The notes beneath the pieces are model-generated. The model saw only the letters and a list, made by a program, of their open reading frames with translations. It ran no database searches and was not told where the DNA came from. The position numbers and the translations under genes are program-made. Shown one piece after another: positions 4,446 to 7,369 of a DNA stretch of 7,369 nucleotides. The stretch comes from Acidobacteriota bacterium. GTDB lineage: Bacteria > Acidobacteriota > UBA890 > WLXD01. The first letter of the stretch is position 1, and each line of letters begins with the position of its first letter. The stretch spans positions 1-7,369 of the forward strand of contig JACZXM010000136.1 of NCBI GenBank assembly GCA_022571615.1, read 5' to 3'.

Positions 4446-6383
4446 ATGCGGAACCAACGACGGGTCGTGACCCTTCTGCGCTGGGTGATGTTTGTCGCGT
4501 TGGCGTATCTGACGTCAGCGGGCGCCGAGAACACGACGCTGCTGCAGTTGGGCCTGCTCGCCGTCGTCGCCGTTTCCAACATCGTCCTCGGACAGCTAAA
4601 GGAAAGCCTCTGGGAGCACCCGGCGCTGCTGCCCGTCATCGCCCTGCTGGACATCGGCGTGTTGACCTCCAGCATGCTGTGGGGCCAGGGGTTCGCACGC
4701 GACTTCTTCTTCGCCTATTTCGTCCTGCTCGCCGTCGTGGCGATGATGGGAAGCTTGCGCTTCAGCATCGCGGGAACGGCGGTCGTGGCCACCGCCTACG
4801 GGACCTACCTCGTCCTGCAAGTTGGGGCTGCGGTCTTTCACTCGCCCGAGCTCATCAGCCGCCTCGGATTCCTGTTCGCCGTCGGTGTCGGCTACGGGGG
4901 CCTGATGGAAGCCGGCCGCGTGCGGCTTCGCGAGTCAGCGATGCAGGGCCAGCTCATCGGGTGGGTCGGCAAGTTGAGCACCACGTTCTCCGACGACTTC
5001 GACGCTGCGGAAGTCATTCACCAGGTTCTGATCGACCTCCAGGGCGTTATGCCGGGCAACGTCCGTGTCTCCCTGGTGCAGATCAACGAGGACTCGATTC
5101 AGGTGATTTCCTCGAGCGACGACCAGGAAATCCGCGACCGGCCTCTTGCAGCCGAGCGCTATCCAGAGCTCCAGTGCGTAATCGGGAAACGGGAGCCGGT
5201 GTTGATCAACGACATTCGGACCAGCCCGATCACCGAGTCCGTACGCGACCTGGTGCAGGATCTGCCGTTCACCTCGCTGCTTCTGTGTCCGGTAAGCCTC
5301 GAGGGCCCGGAGATGGGTCACGTGGTGTTGCGCGTCGCCCGCCGGACGGGCTCCTTCTCGCCCGGGCTCGTCGCCACGACGCAGAACGTCGCCGAGGCCA
5401 TCGGAGTGATCTTCCGGCAGGCGAAGCTGCGCGAGGCGATGGAGCGCAGCGAGAAGATGCAGATGGTCTCGCAGGTCACCAGCAGCGTCGCGCACAGCTT
5501 CAACGGCATCCTCTCGACCGTGTTGCTGGCGGCCGAGGTACTTCGCAAGCAGGCGCTCGAGCACGCGCAGACCGCTTCCTGCGGTACCGCGCCCTGCGAC
5601 CAGGAGGCGATGGACCGGTTCGAGTCCATCGAGCTTGCGGTCAAGGAGGGACTGACCATCGTCGAACGCCTCAACGCCTGGACCCGCCTGGGTGCCGATA
5701 GCTCGCAGCGCCAGCAGGCACATCGTACATCGTTGGATGCAGCAGCGCTGCTGGAAGAGGCCTGGCGTTACGCCCAACCCCACTGGACGCGCCGCGCCGC
5801 CACCCGTGATCTCGAGCTCGCCTGGAACGTCGGCAAGACGCCGCCCGTACACGGCAGCGCCGCCGAGCTGCGCGAGGTTCTACTCAACCTCATTGTCAAC
5901 GCCATCGACGCGATGCCCAAGGGCGGAACCTTGACGCTCGGACTCCGCTCCCACGACGAGCGGGTCTTCTTCGCCATCGAGGATACCGGCATCGGGATCG
6001 CGCAGGACAACCTGAAACGGATCTTCGAGCCCCTGTTCTCGACCAAGGGATCCGCCGGCACTGGGCTCGGTTTGAGCGTCGCGCGCTCGGTGGCCCAGCG
6101 GCACGACGGAATGCTGACCGTGACCAGCGAGGAAGGCGTCGGGAGCTGCTTCCGGCTCACCCTGCCCGTTGCTGTCATCGATGAGGAGAACGCCGCCGCA
6201 AGCGGCGACAGCGACGCCGAGGCGGGAGTCGCTGGTCAGCGCGTGCTGCTGGTCGAGGCCAACGAGCTGGTGCGCGACGTGATGCTCCGGTTCCTGCAAT
6301 CATCCGATCTGGTGGTCGACGTGGTGTCCTCGACCGAACGATTGAACTCCTCGTCCTCACACACCCTGATAGTGACCACATAA
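4446..6383 (+). CDS. Membrane-bound hybrid sensor histidine kinase, receiver truncated by a sequence junction
   Basis: Autophosphorylating sensor kinase of a two-component system. The first 160 residues form about six hydrophobic segments (7-24, 31-50, 60-79, 87-105, 107-130, 139-155), followed by a GAF-like region (about 185-325). The phosphoacceptor helix carries SVAHSFNGIL (347-356) with His350. The ATPase domain shows the N box NLIVNAIDAM (481-490), G1 DTGIGI (513-518), F box FEPLFSTK (527-534) and G2 GTGLGL (538-543). After a linker, GQRVLLVEANELVRD (597-611) begins a receiver domain, which breaks off after about 35 residues, before the phosphorylatable aspartate. Beyond about residue 629 (near 6335) the DNA is foreign, so the tail RLNSSSSHTLIVTT is not natural. 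ATG 4446 follows GGGGA (4435-4439) by six bases. A TTG at 4413 would add 11 residues, but its AGGAG is only one base away. No response regulator or ligand clue lies nearby, so the signal is unknown. Confidence 0.9.
   Translation: MRNQRRVVTLLRWVMFVALAYLTSAGAENTTLLQLGLLAVVAVSNIVLGQLKESLWEHPALLPVIALLDIGVLTSSMLWGQGFARDFFFAYFVLLAVVAMMGSLRFSIAGTAVVATAYGTYLVLQVGAAVFHSPELISRLGFLFAVGVGYGGLMEAGRVRLRESAMQGQLIGWVGKLSTTFSDDFDAAEVIHQVLIDLQGVMPGNVRVSLVQINEDSIQVISSSDDQEIRDRPLAAERYPELQCVIGKREPVLINDIRTSPITESVRDLVQDLPFTSLLLCPVSLEGPEMGHVVLRVARRTGSFSPGLVATTQNVAEAIGVIFRQAKLREAMERSEKMQMVSQVTSSVAHSFNGILSTVLLAAEVLRKQALEHAQTASCGTAPCDQEAMDRFESIELAVKEGLTIVERLNAWTRLGADSSQRQQAHRTSLDAAALLEEAWRYAQPHWTRRAATRDLELAWNVGKTPPVHGSAAELREVLLNLIVNAIDAMPKGGTLTLGLRSHDERVFFAIEDTGIGIAQDNLKRIFEPLFSTKGSAGTGLGLSVARSVAQRHDGMLTVTSEEGVGSCFRLTLPVAVIDEENAAASGDSDAEAGVAGQRVLLVEANELVRDVMLRFLQSSDLVVDVVSSTERLNSSSSHTLIVTT
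6330..6345. other. Sequence junction 1: receiver domain to ComEC-type fragment
   Basis: Left of here the kinase frame encodes the first two elements of a receiver fold in GC-rich DNA. Right of here that frame ends in a short Ser-rich tail, while a different frame (codons beginning at 6335) reads IELLVLTHPDSDHITAL, a conserved ComEC-type stretch. Composition drops from 39/60 G+C (6241-6300) to 45/120 (6541-6660). Neither protein shows a natural end at this point, which indicates a breakpoint, most simply an assembly or cloning chimera. Confidence 0.75.
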
Positions 6384-6769
6384 CAGCACTTCCTGAGATT
6401 CTCCGTCGTTACGATGTTCAGCAGGTGATGCTCGCAGGTATACAAAAAGATCACCCTCGGTATACAGCGCTTCTCTCTGAACTTGCAGCACAAAGTATCC
6501 CCGTCCTCCTCCCGGATCCGGGGAAAGACATCGACTTTGGTGATGGGCTTGTACTTGATGTTATTTGGCCACCAAAAGACATGCTGGGATCTGATCCAAA
6601 AAAAACTAATAACATATCGATAGTCCTCCGCGCACTTTTTAAGGAACACTCAATTTTTTTGACAGGAGACATTGAAAAAGAAACAGAGAATGCCATCCTG
6701 GCCTCTGGTGCAGACATCGCATCAGATATCCTGAAATCTCCCCACCATGGCAGCCGCACATCCTCTTCC
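6335..6769 (+). CDS. ComEC/Rec2-type metallo-beta-lactamase-fold domain, fragment missing both ends
   Basis: An internal piece (about 145 codons) of the C-terminal metallo-beta-lactamase-like domain found in the DNA-uptake channel protein ComEC and in stand-alone relatives, where it may act as a nuclease on incoming DNA. Motifs in order are the metal motif THPDSDH (His-x-Asp-x-Asp-His, coded near 6356-6376), NNISIVLRALF (near 6608-6640), FLTGDIEKETE (near 6653-6690) and ILKSPHHGSRTSSS (6728-6769). All match the family pattern. The coding frame is open from before the junction at about 6335, so no start codon belongs to this piece; an ATG at 6425 is internal. The strand after SPHHGS that should carry the last metal residues is missing because the sequence switches to an antisense PilZ gene. 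A minimal gene call from 6425 to 6907 would be part ComEC and part antisense PilZ. Low G+C and family suggest a different source organism from the left 6.3 kb. Confidence 0.75.
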
Positions 6770-6772
6770 ACC
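6755..6772. other. Sequence junction 2: ComEC-type fragment to antisense PilZ gene
   Basis: On the plus strand the ComEC reading is convincing up to TSSS (ending 6769). On the minus strand the PilZ reading is convincing down to PVEED (ending about 6760). The few bases between fit both, so the join lies within this interval. Past it each frame only reads the antisense of the other gene. Composition changes again (6961-7020 is 32/60 G+C). Confidence 0.7.
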
Positions 6773-7176
6773 GGCTGGGTGAACAGGAACGATTCGAACT
6801 CCACGCCCAGTTCAACCTTGGTTGGATCCTCGGCCGAAGGCGAAACCCACCGCACACGCCCCTTTACGTTGGGATTGATCGCGCCCACGCCGATCAGGAC
6901 TTCCTGATTGGTTTCGATGGTCACATTGGCGTCCACCACCAGGCGCACCCCTTCCTGGGAAAGGTTGGCGATTTGAACCCGGTGCGACTCGCCGCCAAAT
7001 TCCAATTTCGTCTGGAGTTGCTCGAACGGGATGCGGACCGATCTTCTGAGTTCATCGAATTTCGGCAAAATCAGTTTCTCGAAAGGAGTTGTTCCATCAT
7101 CGATGCAGCCCCCCGGGCGCGGCCGTTTGAAAAGGATTGACAGAGGAATTTTCCGGGATCCGGTCACCCAACCCAT
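6760..7176 (-). CDS. PilZ-domain protein, C-terminus lost at junction
   Basis: PilZ domains bind cyclic di-GMP and pass the signal to motility, polysaccharide or other outputs. The domain covers about residues 42-135: ELRRSVRIPFE (42-52) carries the Arg-x-x-x-Arg ligand motif, NLSQEGVRLVV (71-81) the Asp/Asn-x-Ser-x-x-Gly motif, followed by the beta-barrel strands VLIGVGAI (93-100), VKGRVRWVSP (104-113) and VELGVEFESF (121-130). The acidic residue of the second motif is Asn here, a common variant. The protein after PVEED (135-139) is lost at the junction; the open frame continues leftward only as antisense of the ComEC piece. ATG 7176 is the only upstream ATG in frame but has no clear ribosome site. 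A TTG nearer the domain (about codon 37) is an alternative, so the N-terminal 35 residues are uncertain. It stands alone in the remaining sequence, with a promoter-like pair and a hairpin upstream. Confidence 0.75.
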
Positions 7177-7228
7177 CAGGTGCCGGTTCCGGGGAAATCG
7201 GGGTTCCTGGAAAATAAGTCGTTGGAAG

Positions 7229-7254
7229 CAAATCCCCCTTGGGCAAGGGGTTTG
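7229..7254. repeat. Hairpin in the leader of the PilZ gene
   Basis: CCCCTT (7235-7240) and AAGGGG (7245-7250) pair perfectly around GGGC, and flanking CAAA/TTTG extend the stem to ten pairs with a two-base bulge. There is no adjoining T run on either strand, so an intrinsic terminator is unlikely. If the candidate promoter at 7277-7306 is real, the hairpin lies in the 5' leader of the PilZ transcript. Confidence 0.45.
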
Positions 7255-7276
7255 GCCGCCTGGATTTCAGGGATTT

Positions 7277-7306
7277 ATCATACGCCCCACGCCCGTCCGA
7301 TCACAA
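7277..7306 (-). promoter_or_regulatory. Candidate sigma-70 promoter for the PilZ gene
   Basis: On the reverse strand TTGTGA (7306-7301, four of six to -35) is followed after 18 bases by TATGAT (7282-7277, five of six to -10). Transcription would start near 7270, about 95 bases before ATG 7176. The rest of 7177-7369 shows no gene that I can support. Confidence 0.4.
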
Positions 7307-7369
7307 GGCCAAGCGGAATCTCTGCGAGGCAATTCCTCCTTTAAAAACCGCGGCCATGGTACCGCTTTG

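Noticed and set aside
6451..6759. The C-terminal 103 residues of the minus-strand PilZ reading frame
   Set aside because: This part is only the antisense of the ComEC-type fragment; the genuine PilZ homology stops near 6760.
6425..6907. A 160-residue plus-strand protein as a natural gene
   Set aside because: It begins inside a ComEC-type domain and after about 6770 reads the antisense of a PilZ gene. It is a chimera, not a complete gene.
1..7369. CRISPR array, tRNA/rRNA genes, insertion sequence or phage integration site
   Set aside because: No regularly spaced repeats, no RNA-gene signatures, no transposase and no terminal inverted repeats were seen on either strand.

Overview
The window looks like metagenomic DNA in which about 6.3 kb of one high-GC bacterial chromosome is joined to two short foreign pieces. 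Bases 1 to about 6335 are uniformly GC-rich (6241-6300 is 39/60 G+C) and densely coded, with coupled start and stop codons. ArfB, an SSS-family symporter with a small membrane partner, and a polytopic hybrid histidine kinase suggest a proteobacterium, perhaps a gammaproteobacterium. No rRNA or other strict marker fixes this.

Layout. On the minus strand, reading right to left, lie arfB (2051-1626), a 93-residue two-helix membrane protein (1487-1206) and a sodium:solute symporter (1206 to the left edge, truncated there). The last two genes share one base (TGATG) and are probably translated together. A 76-bp gap separates arfB from a divergent plus-strand pair, dgcN-dgcA (2128-3216 and 3213-4310), which overlaps by ATGA. 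A 15-bp palindrome lies across the dgcN start codon and is a candidate operator or start-site hairpin. After an AT-rich spacer (17/60 G+C at 4321-4380) comes a histidine kinase (from 4446) with six predicted membrane helices, a GAF-like region, a phosphoacceptor and ATPase core, and the start of a receiver domain.

How the genes may work together. DgcN (DUF1611) and DgcA (enolase superfamily) match the known two-step route that N-acetylates D-glutamate and racemises N-acetyl-D-glutamate, feeding D-glutamate into central metabolism. The divergent symporter is a plausible importer of the substrate or a related amino acid, but this is inferred from position only. ArfB rescues stalled ribosomes and is probably unrelated. 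The kinase has no visible partner response regulator in the window.

Right end. At about 6335 the receiver domain stops mid-fold and the sequence becomes AT-richer (6541-6660 is 45/120 G+C). It then encodes, in another frame, an internal fragment of a ComEC-type metallo-beta-lactamase-fold protein lacking both ends. At about 6755-6772 this gives way to the 3' part of an oppositely oriented PilZ-domain gene of intermediate composition (6961-7020 is 32/60 G+C) with its own promoter-like and hairpin sequences. Two breakpoints, each inside a conserved domain and each with a composition change, are best explained by chimeric assembly or cloning. A real rearrangement cannot be excluded. The kinase's last residues, the ComEC fragment and the PilZ C-terminus should not be read as natural protein ends.
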